64,000 nucleotides of DNA from Anthoceros angustus (Eukaryota; Streptophyta; Anthocerotopsida; Anthocerotales; Anthocerotaceae): positions 62,001-126,000 of the forward strand of contig MU008185.1 of assembly GCA_010909165.1 (NCBI GenBank), written 5' to 3'. Position 1 is the first letter of the stretch. Every line of letters begins with the position of its first letter. Of this stretch, positions 32,381 through 42,059 are shown one piece after another. Made by a program: the position numbers and the translations under genes. Under the pieces are notes generated by a model. That model did no database searches, was not told where the DNA came from, and saw only the letters and a program-made list of their open reading frames with translations.

Positions 32381-33450
32381 ATGGACAAGATGAGCATAGA
32401 ACAGGCCATTGGCCTGCTGCACCAGGCATCTACCACAAATGGGGACAATGTGTTTGCACATCTTTCGGACTTGATTCTCAGTGTAAGTAGCTCTCTTTAT
32501 TTTGCAACATCATGCGAATGTGTTAACCTGTTTCCAGCTCCCTCACCGGCTAGAATTCTGCCACCTTAGCACTTTGTTGCTAGATGTGGAACGATATCCA
32601 CTTTTGCTCCAATTGAACCGCATGATGTAGACAACATGGACTCCTACATGTTCCCACAGATATTGGAGACCAAGCCTGACGATGCAGTTGATATGTTAGA
32701 GACCAGCATGATTTTGAAACACACCCGATTTGTCCCGCAAGAGGGGCCAAGGCCTCCCAAACCACCACGAACTCCCGAGGAACAGAAATTTGTTGACCAA
32801 TTTATTAAGCTGTTTAGGTGACCTTCTCAAGCACCGATTGCATCTGTGCTGATAAATTTGTTCTGTAGCATGCTTGTTGACATTTGGGTCGGCATTATTG
32901 TAGCAAAATGGAGAAGCCCAAAGAAGAGGGCCAGGAGGAAGAAGAAGCCAAGGACAAGGACAAAAAGAAGAAAGAAGGCGAGGAAGAGGAAGAGGAGGAA
33001 GAGAAAGAAGAGGGAGATGAGGACGAGGAGGAAGAGGAGGACGAGGAGGAAGAGGAAGTCGAAGATGAAGGGGCCAACGAATATGAGGCTGATAATTTTC
33101 TGGCACACAGCAGTTTCTTTGAGGCCGTGGGAGCCGGTTTAGGCCGAACAGAGTCCTACCTAATTGCTTTGGCCATCAAGCAGCTCGGAGATGATCCCAA
33201 AATTGGCTGTGAGAATGTTAGGTTCTTTGGCAAGATTTTTGGAACCGTAAGGTAGGTAGATAAAACTTGTTCATTTTCTTCTCTACTTGGAGGGTGAACG
33301 TTCTCCGACGACTCGTTGGACTGCATTTATTTCTATGCAGCAATTACTACGTATTTGAGACAACCTTGAAGGACAACTCAGAGCCTGAACCTGAAGAAGG
33401 TGAAGAGGCACCAGAGGAAGAAGAGGATACCAGGCGAGGAAGAGGATACC
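32381..33450 (+). CDS. RSP4/6: Radial spoke head protein RSP4/6 (RSPH4A-like), 5' exons
   Basis: Exons are 32381-32480, 32631-32817, 32904-33251 and 33341 onward; the first three junctions keep frame exactly (100, 187 and 348 nt, phases 1, 2 and 2). The protein starts MDKMSIEQAIGLLHQAS, has YMFPQILETKPDDAVDMLE, a poly-Glu/Lys linker, then FFEAVGAGLGRTESYLIALA and ENVRFFGKIFGT. Exon 4 begins NYYVFETTLKDN. These are the head-domain signatures of radial spoke proteins 4 and 6, which form the head of the axonemal radial spoke and regulate dynein. The poly-Glu linker is encoded by GAGGAAGAGG-type repeats and is longer than in most relatives. Beyond exon 4 the locus is rearranged; matching downstream exons are at 35240-35390, 37845-38640 and 38866-39190. 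Confidence 0.85.
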
Positions 33451-33861
33451 AGTTTTCTACACCGAGACTCGGTCGTGCGGTGGACACCCACCTTGTGCAT
33501 GATGATGAAACTCATGTCAAGAATGACACACTTGTTTTCGAAGAATACTTCTTGGATGCTGTTACGCAAAGGAAGCTGTTTGCGTATCAACTGTGGAAGT
33601 GACCACGGAAGTTGCAAAGCTAGCTCAAGGGAAGAAGAAGCCAAGGACAAGGACAAGGACAAGGACAAGGACATCACTGAAGGTGACGAGGAGGAAGAGG
33701 ACGATGACAAGGGCCTCTCTCAGGTTTAGATGGTGACAAGGACAAGGACATCACTGAAGGTGTAAAACCGTGGGCTATTACGTTCAGCTCAAGTCTCAAG
33801 GGCTTGAAACACCAGGTAGTGGGCGTCAGATCACTGCGTTGGCCAGGAGCCTTCAGCATGT
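33451..33861 (+). pseudogene. RSP4/6 C-terminal exon fragment, misplaced copy 1
   Basis: A block with GVKPWAITFSSSLKG-type coding and ending WPGAFSM (33735-33860) duplicates the beginning of the terminal RSP4/6 exon at 38866. The preceding 33451-33600 encodes in one frame HLVHDDETHVKNDTLVFEEY and is duplicated at 36070-36150. The order is not that of a normal gene. Confidence 0.65.
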
Positions 33862-34665
33862 CATCATGTCACGTTGTGCACTTGTGGGCATTTGTTCATC
33901 ATCATGTCACTTTGTGCACTGTGGGCATTTGTTCATCGTCATCATGTCACGTTGTGCACTGTAGGCATCTGTTCATCATCATGTCACTTTGTGCACTGTA
34001 GGCATCTGTTCATCATCATCATCATGTCACTTTGTGCACTTGTGGGCATTTGTTCATCTTGTCATCATGTCATCTGAAGGTGACGAGGAGGAAGAAGGGA
34101 GGAAGAAGAGGAGGAGGTGATGAAGAGGAGGAGGAAGAGGAGATGAGGACGAGGAGGAAGAAGAAGCCAAGGACAAGGACAAGGACATCACTGAAGGTGT
34201 AAAACCGTGGGCAATTGTTCATCATCATCATGTCACGTTGTGCACTGTAGGCATCTGTTCATCATCATGTCACTTTGTGCACTGTAGGCATCTGTTCATC
34301 ATCATCATCATCATCATGTCACGTTGTGCACTGTAGGCATCTGTTCATCTTGTCATCATCTCACGTTGTGCACTGTAGGCATCTGTTCATCTTGTCATCA
34401 TCATGTCACGTTGTGCACTGTAGGCATCTGTTCATCATCATGTCACTTTGTGCACTGTAGGCATCTGTTCATCTTGTCATCATGTCACTTTGTGCACTGT
34501 AGGCATCTGTTCATCATCATCATGTCACTTTGTGCACTGTAGGCATCTGTTCATCATCATCATCATCATGTCACGTTGTGCACTGTAGGCATCTGTTCAT
34601 CATCATGTCACGTTGTGCACTTGTGGGCATTTGTTCATCATCATGTCACGTTGTGCACACTTGTT
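33862..34665 (+). repeat. ~45-bp minisatellite inside the RSP4/6 locus
   Basis: About 18 head-to-tail units of GTCACGTTGTGCACTGTAGG plus CATCTGTTCATC and a variable (ATC)n run. Units alternate CACGTTGTG and CACTTTGTG and the internal ATC count varies. The array is broken once by an Glu-coding block (34080-34210). The first unit starts inside the copied exon end CAGCATGTCATC, which probably seeded the expansion. Confidence 0.9.
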
Positions 34666-35060
34666 TTCGAACCCGAGGAGGAAGAAGAGGGCCAAGGCCT
34701 CCAAACCACCACGAACTCCCGAGGAACAGAAATTTGTTGACCAATTTATTAAGCTGTTTAGGTGACCTTCTCAAGCACCGATTGCATCTGTGCTGATAAA
34801 TTTGTTCTGTAGCATGCTTGTTGACATTTTGGTCGGCATTATTGTAGCAAAATGGAAGCCCAAAGAAGAGGGCCAGGAGGAAGAAGAAGCCAAGGACAAG
34901 GACAAAAGAAGAAAGAAGGCGAGGAAGAGGAAGAGGAGGAAGAGAAAGAAGAGGAGATGAGGACGAGGAGGAAGAGGAGGACGAGGAGGAAGAGGAAGAG
35001 GAAGAGGAAGAGGAAGAGGAAGAAGGGAGGGTGGTGAGCCACATAAATGTCTTCACACAA
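34666..35060 (+). pseudogene. Duplicate of RSP4/6 exon 2 end and exon 3 start
   Basis: The run from GGCCAAGGCCTCCAAACCAC through the intron (GTGACCTTCTCAAGCACCGA) and into the poly-Glu coding GAGGAAGAGG stretch repeats 32745-33060. Two bases or more are lost at the exon 3 ATGGAGAAGCC, breaking the frame. It ends in a longer GAAGAG tract. Confidence 0.75.
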
Positions 35061-35390
35061 CAAATTCGCGGTTTAGATGGTGACAAGGCCGCCTGAGCCA
35101 CATAAATGTCTTCACACAACAAATTCGCGGTTTAGATGGTGACAAGGACATCACTGAAGGTGTAAAACCGTGGGCTATTACGTTCAGCTCAAGTCTCAAG
35201 GCTTGAAACACCAGGTAGTGGGCGTCAGATCACTGCGTTGGCCAGGAGCCTTCAGCATGTCATCTGAAGGTGACGAGGAGGGTGGTGACGTTTCAGCGAG
35301 TGAGGAATGGGAAAATCCTCCAGCACAAGAACTGGGTACGTTGGAGTCATGGGTGCACCGAAGACCTCACATCAATAAGCAGGGAAGATG
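35061..35390 (+). pseudogene. RSP4/6 C-terminal fragment copy 2 and WVHRRPHINKQGR exon
   Basis: 35139-35268 repeats the terminal-exon start (GVKPW, WPGAFSMSSEG). It passes directly into GDVSASEEWENPPAQELGTL and SWVHRRPHINKQGR, which is the NWVHHVPHIL..QGR-type segment typical of RSP4/6. In a true gene the QGR segment should come before, not after, the GVKPW segment, so this is a chimaeric junction. The QGR exon recurs at 37845-37974. Confidence 0.7.
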
Positions 35391-37269
35391 AAGAGGAGGA
35401 GGAAGAGGAAGAAGAGGAAGAAGAGGAGGAGGTGGAGGTGCCCAGCAAGGATGGGAAGAAAAACCCAAGTTTGGAAGAATTGTTGGGGGTGCTGCAGGAT
35501 AGTGCCCCTGGTGACTCACATAAGAAGGTTCATGAGTCTCACAGTTAGTAGTGCTCTAAGGTTGTTGCTTTGCATGGAAAAGCTATATCTGAGACCTTTG
35601 TGCTAACAACAGTCTTGTCCCTAGGCACATATAGTAGTCTGTCCTCGCTTGGCGGTCTTGAGGCGTTGATCACACCACCACGTGGGCAGCGGCCACCTAT
35701 CCCAAAGCCGATTCGATTCGCCCTGTTGGCCAATGCACAACTATGTCATGGAGTCGCGGATCTGGTGGTCCCCGGTCTCAAACCAGTTGAGTCGGTGAGG
35801 CCGCGTACTCTGAGTGCGGTGTGGCGATGTTGGCCCACTCATGTGGCGATCCAGCGATGTCATGTTTGGGGTTGGCTCCTTTGGTTGATCAGATGCCTCT
35901 CACGTGGCGACTTCTTTGTTTCGGCCCCAGTTTTGATTCCACTCAACGACGGGTCGATTGGTGGTGAGCCACAAGGTGGGCACCCATGTGTGGCGTCGGC
36001 TCCAACAAGGCCGACCTACAACTCGTGTGTTGAAGATCGCAATGCAGCGGTGGAAGAGGAAGAGGAGGAGGAAGAGGATACCAGTTTTCTACACCGAGAC
36101 TCGGTCGTGCGGTGGACACCCACCTTGTGCATGATGATGAAACTACTCAAGAATGACACACATGTGACGAACACGCAACTGTAGAACTTGTGCCGTCGTG
36201 GAAGTGACCACGGATGCACACGGAAGATGAGGTGGAGGTGCCCAGCAAGGATGGGGAGGGCGTGACCACTATGGCGGTGGCTTTGCGGGTATGGATGTGG
36301 CCACTTGTCTTTGGTGTTCCAATGGCCGATTCTCTGGCAGGTGAAGCCACTATGTGTCGGCCACCGATGAAGTGGCTATTGTCATTCATAAGGATGCGGA
36401 GAAATCGCCACTTCGAGCATCTCGAAGTGGTGGAGGTATCGGTGGACGCGTCGATCTTTGCGTAGAAAAGGCAAGCGAGCAGACTCAGGAACTTTGAAGG
36501 GTGCCTCCAAGTCCGGAGACCAGGCGTCCCAAGAAAGCTTCACAAAGTGCCATGGTGGAACAACCGGCGGGTTTGGAATTTGGTGCGTCCACAGTCGGAG
36601 ATAACTTCATGGTGCGTTCGAGGCCTGTAATAAAGAGAAAGTTACGTGGTATGTATTGCGTTGCAGCCCATGGTCACATTAGGCTGTGGCGAAGATCCAG
36701 TGGGGTGGTGAGATTTTTGCGGTGAAAAGGTTGTGAAAAGGTTACTACTATGAGCGGTGCCCTCGACAAAGTGCCTACCAGCTACTGGATTCAGGGCCAC
36801 GTGGTGACCCAATAATGCTTGAAGCTGAGACTGTCCTGACCACGAAGTTTCCAATGGTAGCTATTCCCAGGGCCAATGAGAAGAACAAGAACACTCCGCA
36901 GCTTTACTGGCTCTCTGCTGGATATAGAACATGGTTGGATCAAGTTGTGGCGACATAGCGTAAAGGGAGGGGTCCTGCTGCAAAATATACATGGGCTTGC
37001 TTTGTTCTTAGTCCCTGGTGGTCACTTTTTTGTCAAGGCTTGGACGTGTGTAGGATCTTTGTGGATGGACGGTGTTAATGTGCAAGCATCCATAATTGGC
37101 ATAGATGTGAATCCTTGCACTTTTGACAATCATGTTACTTGTGGGAGAATGCACCTGGTTTTTGTGGGTCCTGTGAAGCAATTCTCCGTTTGTAGTTCAT
37201 AGCAACGTTGGGAGGAAGCTACCCGGTTGTAATTGCTCAATTAGCTCAAAAGTTCCCGCTCATCATGAT
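35391..37269 (+). other. Mosaic of short duplicated fragments
   Basis: The stretch includes a poly-Glu tract (35388-35440), a frame to 35548 with VEVPSKDGKKNPSLEELLGV that looks like RSP4/6 linker, a unique GC-rich portion (35640-36000), a copy of the HLVHDDET block (36070-36150) and a KKASQSAMVEQPAGLEF block shared with 37510-37570. No intact gene is recognised. Confidence 0.4.
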
Positions 37270-37872
37270 TTGTGTTATCATAAAGAGGTGCCAGGTCGAA
37301 CAGTGTTAGCCATCCATGTCCATGTCTCACTGTGCACAGGAATGGAATTCTGCAAGCACATCCACCCAGAAGAAAAGCATGTTCTCTGGAGTACGCACTT
37401 GATTATGAGCATTGACATGATCTCACTACACAAGCGTAGATTCTTGGTTACCAGCAGAGGTATCCCACTCGGAGTACTGTTCAAGAGGCAAAGGTTCAAG
37501 AAGCCAAAAGCCAGGCGTCCCAAGAAAGCTTCACAAAGTGCCATGGTGGAACAACCGGCGGGTTTGGAATTCTGCAAGCACATCCACCCAGAAGAAAAGC
37601 ATGTTCTCTGGAGTACGCACTTGATTATGAGCATTGACATGATCTCACTACACAAGCGTAGATTCTTGGTTACCAGCAGAGGTATCCCACTCGGAGTACT
37701 GTTCAAGAGGCAAAGGTTCAAGAAGCCAAAAGCCAGAGCGAGCTTCTCAGGATCAGCATGCCCACAGAGCACATCTTTGGTCGGTGACTGCCCCAATCCT
37801 GCTTGTTCTCTTCAAGTCCCGCAGTGGTTGCTCTGGACGGTTGCTGCAGGGTGGCGACGAGGAGGGTGGTGA
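37270..37872 (+). CDS. ORF with two identical 56-codon repeats, unrecognised
   Basis: An open frame of 200 codons contains FCKHIHPEEKHVLWSTHLIM to RFKKPKA twice (37342-37518 and 37567-37735), separated by RRPKKASQSAMVEQPAGLE. The two nucleotide copies are almost identical, so the duplication is recent. It runs at its 3' end into the RSP4/6 QGR exon block in a different frame. It may be an exon of an unrelated gene inserted here. No family is recognised. Confidence 0.35.
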   Translation: MCYHKEVPGRTVLAIHVHVSLCTGMEFCKHIHPEEKHVLWSTHLIMSIDMISLHKRRFLVTSRGIPLGVLFKRQRFKKPKARRPKKASQSAMVEQPAGLEFCKHIHPEEKHVLWSTHLIMSIDMISLHKRRFLVTSRGIPLGVLFKRQRFKKPKARASFSGSACPQSTSLVGDCPNPACSLQVPQWLLWTVAAGWRRGGW

Positions 37873-38640
37873 CGTTTCAGCGAGTGAGGAATGGGAAAAT
37901 CCTCCAGCACAAGAACTGGGTACGTTGGAGTCATGGGTGCACCGAAGACCTCACATCAATAAGCAGGGAAGATGCTCAGTTTTCGAACCCGAGGAGGAGG
38001 AGGAAGAGGAAGAGGAAGAGGAAGAGGAGGAAGAGGAAGAGGAGGAAGAGGAAGAAGAGGAGGAAGAAGAAGAGGAGATGAGGACGAGGAGGAAGAGGAG
38101 GACGAGGAGGAAGAGGAAGTCGAAGATGAAGGGGCCAACGAATATGAGGCTGATAATTTTCTGGCACACAGCAGTTTCTTTGAGGCCGTGGGGAGCCGGT
38201 TTAGGCCGAACAGAGTCCTACCTAATTGCTTTGGCCATCAAGCAGCTCGGAGATGATCCCAAAATTGGCTGTGAGAATGTTAGGTTCTTTGGCAAGATTT
38301 TTGGAACCGTAAGGTAGGTAGATAAAACTTGTTCATTTTCTTCTCTACTTGGAGGGTGAACGTTCTCCGACGACTCGTTGGACTGCATTTATTTCTATGC
38401 AGCAATTACTACGTATTTGAGACAACCTTGAAGGACAACTCAGGAGGAATGCTACTGCGCAACACATCACCGTGCACTTTTCTGCCAGATTCCAAGTCGG
38501 CGGCAAATGCTTGCACATATTTCGTTTGTTCAAGGCTGGGAGACCCTTCTACCGTCTCCCAAATGTCACCCTTTGCAAATAACGACTGCAAGACAGATCA
38601 AGAAGTACCTCACCGGCAGGCTTGATGTACTGAACTGATC
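37845..38640 (+). pseudogene. RSP4/6 middle exons, second set
   Basis: In order: the SWVHRRPHINKQGR exon continuing to FEPEEEEEEE, an expanded Glu tract (37990-38100), a copy of exon 3 (AHSSFFEAVG; one extra G at ~38190 shifts the frame), the same intron, the exon 4 start NYYVFETTLKDNS at 38403, and then new sequence in which frames jump but read CTYFVCSRLGDP, FYRLPNVT and QIKKYLTGRLD. The last three are the expected central RSP4/6 motifs. Whether these belong to the functional gene or a second broken copy is unclear. Confidence 0.7.
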
Positions 38641-38865
38641 ATGACCCGTTCTTGTAATATATACGAATCCTATACAATGTACATACTGTGTAGTCAAAAT
38701 TTGGCTGTGGCTCTAGCTGTGTATAACGCAAGGGCCCTTCAATTCAATGCTCTCGTTGCTGGATGGCCCCAGCCGGCAAAGGACCTGTTCCGTTGGAGTC
38801 AGACGCTGGCTGGAAAGGTCAATGGTGGCAGTTGGTGGCAGGTGCGTGTCTCTCTCACTCTCTCA
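38641..38865 (+). repeat. Segment duplicated at 40340-40565
   Basis: TTCTTGTAATATATACGAAT through GGTGCGTGTCTCTCTCACTC is present twice. One frame reads LFRWSQTLAGKVNGGSWWQV. In this copy it leads into the RSP4/6 terminal exon through CTCTCTCAG; in the other it leads into a different sequence. Confidence 0.75.
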
Positions 38866-39190
38866 GGTTTAGATGGTGACAAGGACATCACTGAAGGTGT
38901 AAAACCGTGGGCTATTACGTTCAGCTCAAGTCTCAAGGGCTTGAAACACCAGGTAGTGGGCGTCAGATCACTGCGTTGGCCAGGAGCCTTCAGCATGTCA
39001 TCTGAAGGTGGATTCAACAGTATATACGTGGGTTGGGGGGTCAAGACTGGCTCCTACAAACCTCCCCTTCCCCCGGAACTTGAAACGGAGTACAAGAAGA
39101 AGCTTGTCGAGGTTCATGATTTACCACCTAAACCGCCTCCACCCAAGCCAGAAGGTGCTGAAGGTGAGGACGAGGGCGAGGAGGAGGAGG
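38866..39190 (+). CDS. RSP4/6: RSP4/6 terminal exon
   Basis: After a CACTCTCTCAG acceptor the frame reads GVKPWAITFSSSLKG, VVGVRSLRWPGAFSMSSEGG and FNSIYVGWGVKTGSY, then PPLPPELETEYKKKLVEV and a Pro/Glu-rich tail. This is the conserved C-terminal segment of RSP4/6 (the LWPGAYA..IYIGWG region of animal RSPH4A). It is the only complete copy; two truncated ones are at 33735 and 35139. The tail merges at ~39190 with a different, also duplicated, exon. Confidence 0.8.
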
Positions 39191-39330
39191 AAGAGGAGGA
39201 GGTGGAGGTGGACGCAACAGCATGCTCTGCGTGCTCCAAGTTCTGGGATTTGCCATTGCAATGAGGAGATTCTCATGGACTTTGACGACTGCCTCGAGGA
39301 GCTCATTGCTTGGGCTGGACTCTCGTCCTG
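39191..39330 (+). pseudogene. Fragment of the MDFDDCLEEL exon
   Basis: GATTCTCATGGACTTTGACG and neighbours read ILMDFDDCLEEL, identical to 43130-43190 and 44510-44570. Fusion to the RSP4/6 tail occurs within a GAGGAGGAGG tract, suggesting the simple repeat mediated the joining. Confidence 0.6.
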
Positions 39331-39599
39331 ATTGACCTGGGGCTCGAGGTGTCCTGGACAGCAGAGTATCAGAAAGCTACAGTTCCAAGGTTGAGAACTG
39401 GGAAATGAGCCAGGGAATCACCTGTCTGCCCTGCATGTAAGATAATTGTGCATTACCAACGGCATTTCAGTGAACTGTATCACAAGAAGTCAAAATCCAC
39501 GTTCACGTCGAACTCGAGATAGGCAGAGCGATCCTCAGAAACGCAGCTAGAAACATATGCCAAAAATGCAGTCAAGCAGTCTGAAATAAGATCCCCAGA

Positions 39600-40340
39600 G
39601 GTGTAAGCTTGTCAGTGTCCACAGAATTACAGACGCCGACAACACTGAAAGCCGAAGTGCGGCAACAAGTCTCCTCGGATGGCACGGGCAGAATTGGTCA
39701 GACTACTGCTGTGAAAGCTGTGACGCTGAAAGTTGTGTGTCGCAGTTCTGTTCATGTGTGTGATTCTGGTTGCGCTGGGAATTGGCACCTTTCGTTGGTG
39801 GGCAGTACATGGTAAGGTTTATGGTGAAGCTTACTGGTAACATCCGGCTTATTCAGAGATGATTAGGCCGTGACAAGGCCGCCTGAGCCACATAAATGTC
39901 TTCACACAACAAATTCGCGGTTTAGATGCGTAACGTAATCAACCGAGAGCCCACAAAGTTCCGGCCATCGCCTGAGAAAAAAGAAAGTGTGAAGGCATCG
40001 CGCCTGCATCAGGAGCTGAAGGATGCCCAGCTAGCACAGTCAGCTCACAATCAAATACACACACGCATTGGCTAAAGCCGTCTAGGACGCAAAGGATGTA
40101 CGCAAGCCCTGCACTTCAGCAGGCGTCAGATTGGATGGCACGGGCAGAATTGGTCAGACTACTGCTGTGAAAGCTGTGACGCTGAAAGTTGTGTGTCGCA
40201 GTTCTGTTCATGTGTGTGATTCTGGTTGCGCTGGGAATTGGCACCTTTCGTTGGTGGGCAGTACATGGTAAGGTTTATGGTGAAGCTTACTGGTAACATC
40301 CGGCTTATTCAGACTATGAGCATTGAGCTTTAACGCAAAG
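39600..40340 (+). repeat. Internal duplications around a 49-codon ORF
   Basis: GGCACGGGCAGAATTGGTCA to CATCCGGCTTATTCAGA is present at 39678-39857 and 40137-40315. Between them lies the block 39886-40130, which also occurs at 41706-41945. Confidence 0.7.
39926..40075 (+). CDS. 49-residue ORF, copy 1, unrecognised
   Basis: A short frame starts MRNVINREPTKFRPSPEKK and ends LAQSAHNQIHTRIG. It is identical and intact in the duplicate at 41739-41888. Basic and helical; it could be a gene exon rather than a free peptide. Confidence 0.3.
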   Translation: MRNVINREPTKFRPSPEKKESVKASRLHQELKDAQLAQSAHNQIHTRIG

Positions 40341-40554
40341 CTGTCCGTTCTTGTAATATATACGAATCCTATACAATGTACATACTGTGTAGTCAAAATT
40401 TGGCTGTGGCTCTAGCTGTGTATAACGCAAGGGCCTTGCCTTCAATTCAATGCTCTCGTTGCTGGATGGCGCCGGCAAAGGACCTGTTCCGTTGGAGTCA
40501 GACGCTGGCTGGAAAGGTCAATGGTGGCAGTTGGTGGCAGGTGCGTGTCTCTCT

Positions 40555-41000
40555 CACTCTCTCAGGGCGTGCGTTTCTTACTTCCACTGGCCATGTCGGA
40601 AGGCTAAGCCATGCGGGAACCTGTCGTGGCAGTTATCAGGTAAGGGAATCTCGTGGATACCCTGTAACCCAATACCAGGAAGCCATCAACGGACAGGAAC
40701 TGGTACAGGCTCCGTTAATTGGCTGGAAAAGACGAAAGCAACAGTGCCGCCCACCTGTCCAGGGTGCCGGAGTTGATGCTCCCTCGCACAGCTGCTTTCG
40801 CAAGCCATTTTGCATGCCAGCCCATCCGGCAGCGGCACCCGAGAGGAGAGTGACGTGGGCCCTCTATCCGGTTCGGGCCTGACCGCGTCCCGGAGCGGAG
40901 GTCCGGGCCCTACCCTCCCTCGTTGCCCCGTGTGTAAGCCTGCCTTCCCCTCCCTCCTGTTTTCACCAGACGAGCTTCCTTCCTTCCTGCTGTTTTCACC
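40555..41000 (+). repeat. GC-rich segment duplicated at 41110-41555
   Basis: The block from GGGCGTGCGTTTCTTACTTC through CCTCTATCCGGTTCGGGCCT to the CCAGACGAGCCATGGCGG start is repeated, with small indels. Frames such as SWQLSGKGISWIPCNPIPG are open in both but unrecognised. The end holds a 20-bp direct repeat CCTGTTTTCACCAGACGAGC. Confidence 0.7.
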
Positions 41001-41009
41001 AGACGAGCC

Positions 41010-41110
41010 ATGGCGGATGAGGTGAAGGTGTGGGAGGAGGCCAGCGCGGCGCTGGCTGGAAAGGTCAATGGTGGCAGTTGGTGGCAGGTGCGTGTCTCTC
41101 TCACTCTCTC
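41010..41110 (+). pseudogene. MADEVKVWEEA first exon, copy 1
   Basis: ATGGCGGATGAGGTGAAGGT, preceded by a conserved leader with two CACCAGACGAGC phrases, begins a frame MADEVKVWEEA that here is fused to the WQ block. Further copies start at 41556, 42668 and 42947. The parent gene is not recognised. Confidence 0.5.
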
Positions 41111-41555
41111 AGGGCGTGCGTTTCTTACTTCAATTTCCCACTGGCCATGTCGGAAGGCTAAGCCATGCGGGAACCTGTCGTGGCAGTTATCAGGTAAGGG
41201 AATCTCGTGGATACCCTGTAACCCAATACCAGGAAGCCATCAACGGACAGGAACTGGTACAGGCTCCGTTAATTGGCTGGAAAAGACGAAAGCAACAGTG
41301 CCGCCCACCTGTCCAGGGTGCCGGAGTTGATGCTCCTCGCACAGCTGCTTTCGCAAGCCATTTTGCATGCCAGCCCATCCGGCAGCGGCACCCGAGAGGA
41401 GAGTGACGTGGGCCCTCTATCCGGTTCGGGCCTGACCGCGTCCCGGAGGTCCGGGCCCTACCTCCCTCGTTGCCCCGTGTGTAAGCCTGCCTTCCCTCCC
41501 TCCTGTTTTCACCAGACGAGCTTCCTTCCTTCCTGCTGTTTTCACCAGACGAGCC

Positions 41556-41705
41556 ATGGCGGATGAGGTGAAGGTGTGGAGGAGGCCAGAGAGGCGGCGG
41601 AGCATGCAGATCAGGAGATGGAGGCAGAGAGGAGGAGGAGGAGAGCGAGGAGTGGGAGGAGGGGATGAGGAAGAGTTCGAGCAAGAGGAGGAGGAGGTGG
41701 AGGTA
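41556..41705 (+). pseudogene. MADEVKVW first exon, copy 2
   Basis: The same start with the following EAAEHADQEMEAE-type coding and a GAGGAGGAGG tract. One G less at 41579 breaks the frame compared with the copies at 41010 and 42947. Confidence 0.5.
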
Positions 41706-41738
41706 TATGTCATCTAACACAACAAATTCGCGGTTTAG

Positions 41739-41888
41739 ATGCGTAACGTAATCAACCGAGAGCCCACAAAGTTCCGGCCATCGCCTGAGAAAAAAGAAAG
41801 TGTGAAGGCATCGCGCCTGCATCAGGAGCTGAAGGATGCCCAGCTAGCACAGTCAGCTCACAATCAAATACACACACGCATTGGCTAA
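41739..41888 (+). CDS. 49-residue ORF, copy 2, unrecognised
   Basis: Identical in translation to 39926-40075 (starts MRNVINREPTKF). It lies in a block shared by both loci. Confidence 0.3.
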   Translation: MRNVINREPTKFRPSPEKKESVKASRLHQELKDAQLAQSAHNQIHTRIG

Positions 41889-42059
41889 AGCCGTCTAGGA
41901 CGCAAAGGATGTACGCAAGCCCTGCACTTCAGCAGGCGTCAGATTCAGGTTCTGGGCAAGGATGGCGTCACTGATGGGCGGGGTGGAAGTTCAAGATAGG
42001 CACGCAAGTCCTACTAGTTCAAGATAGGCACGCAGGCCTGTTTCTCTCTGCTCTGCCTC

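Noticed and set aside
32895-33077. Poly-Ser and poly-Leu ORFs on the minus strand over Glu-rich exons
   Set aside because: They are antisense shadows of GAGGAAGAGG coding for the RSP4/6 Glu linker.
33862-34665. CRISPR-like regular array
   Set aside because: Units are head-to-tail with only (ATC)n length variation in place of unique spacers, there are no cas genes, and the surroundings are eukaryotic; it is a minisatellite.
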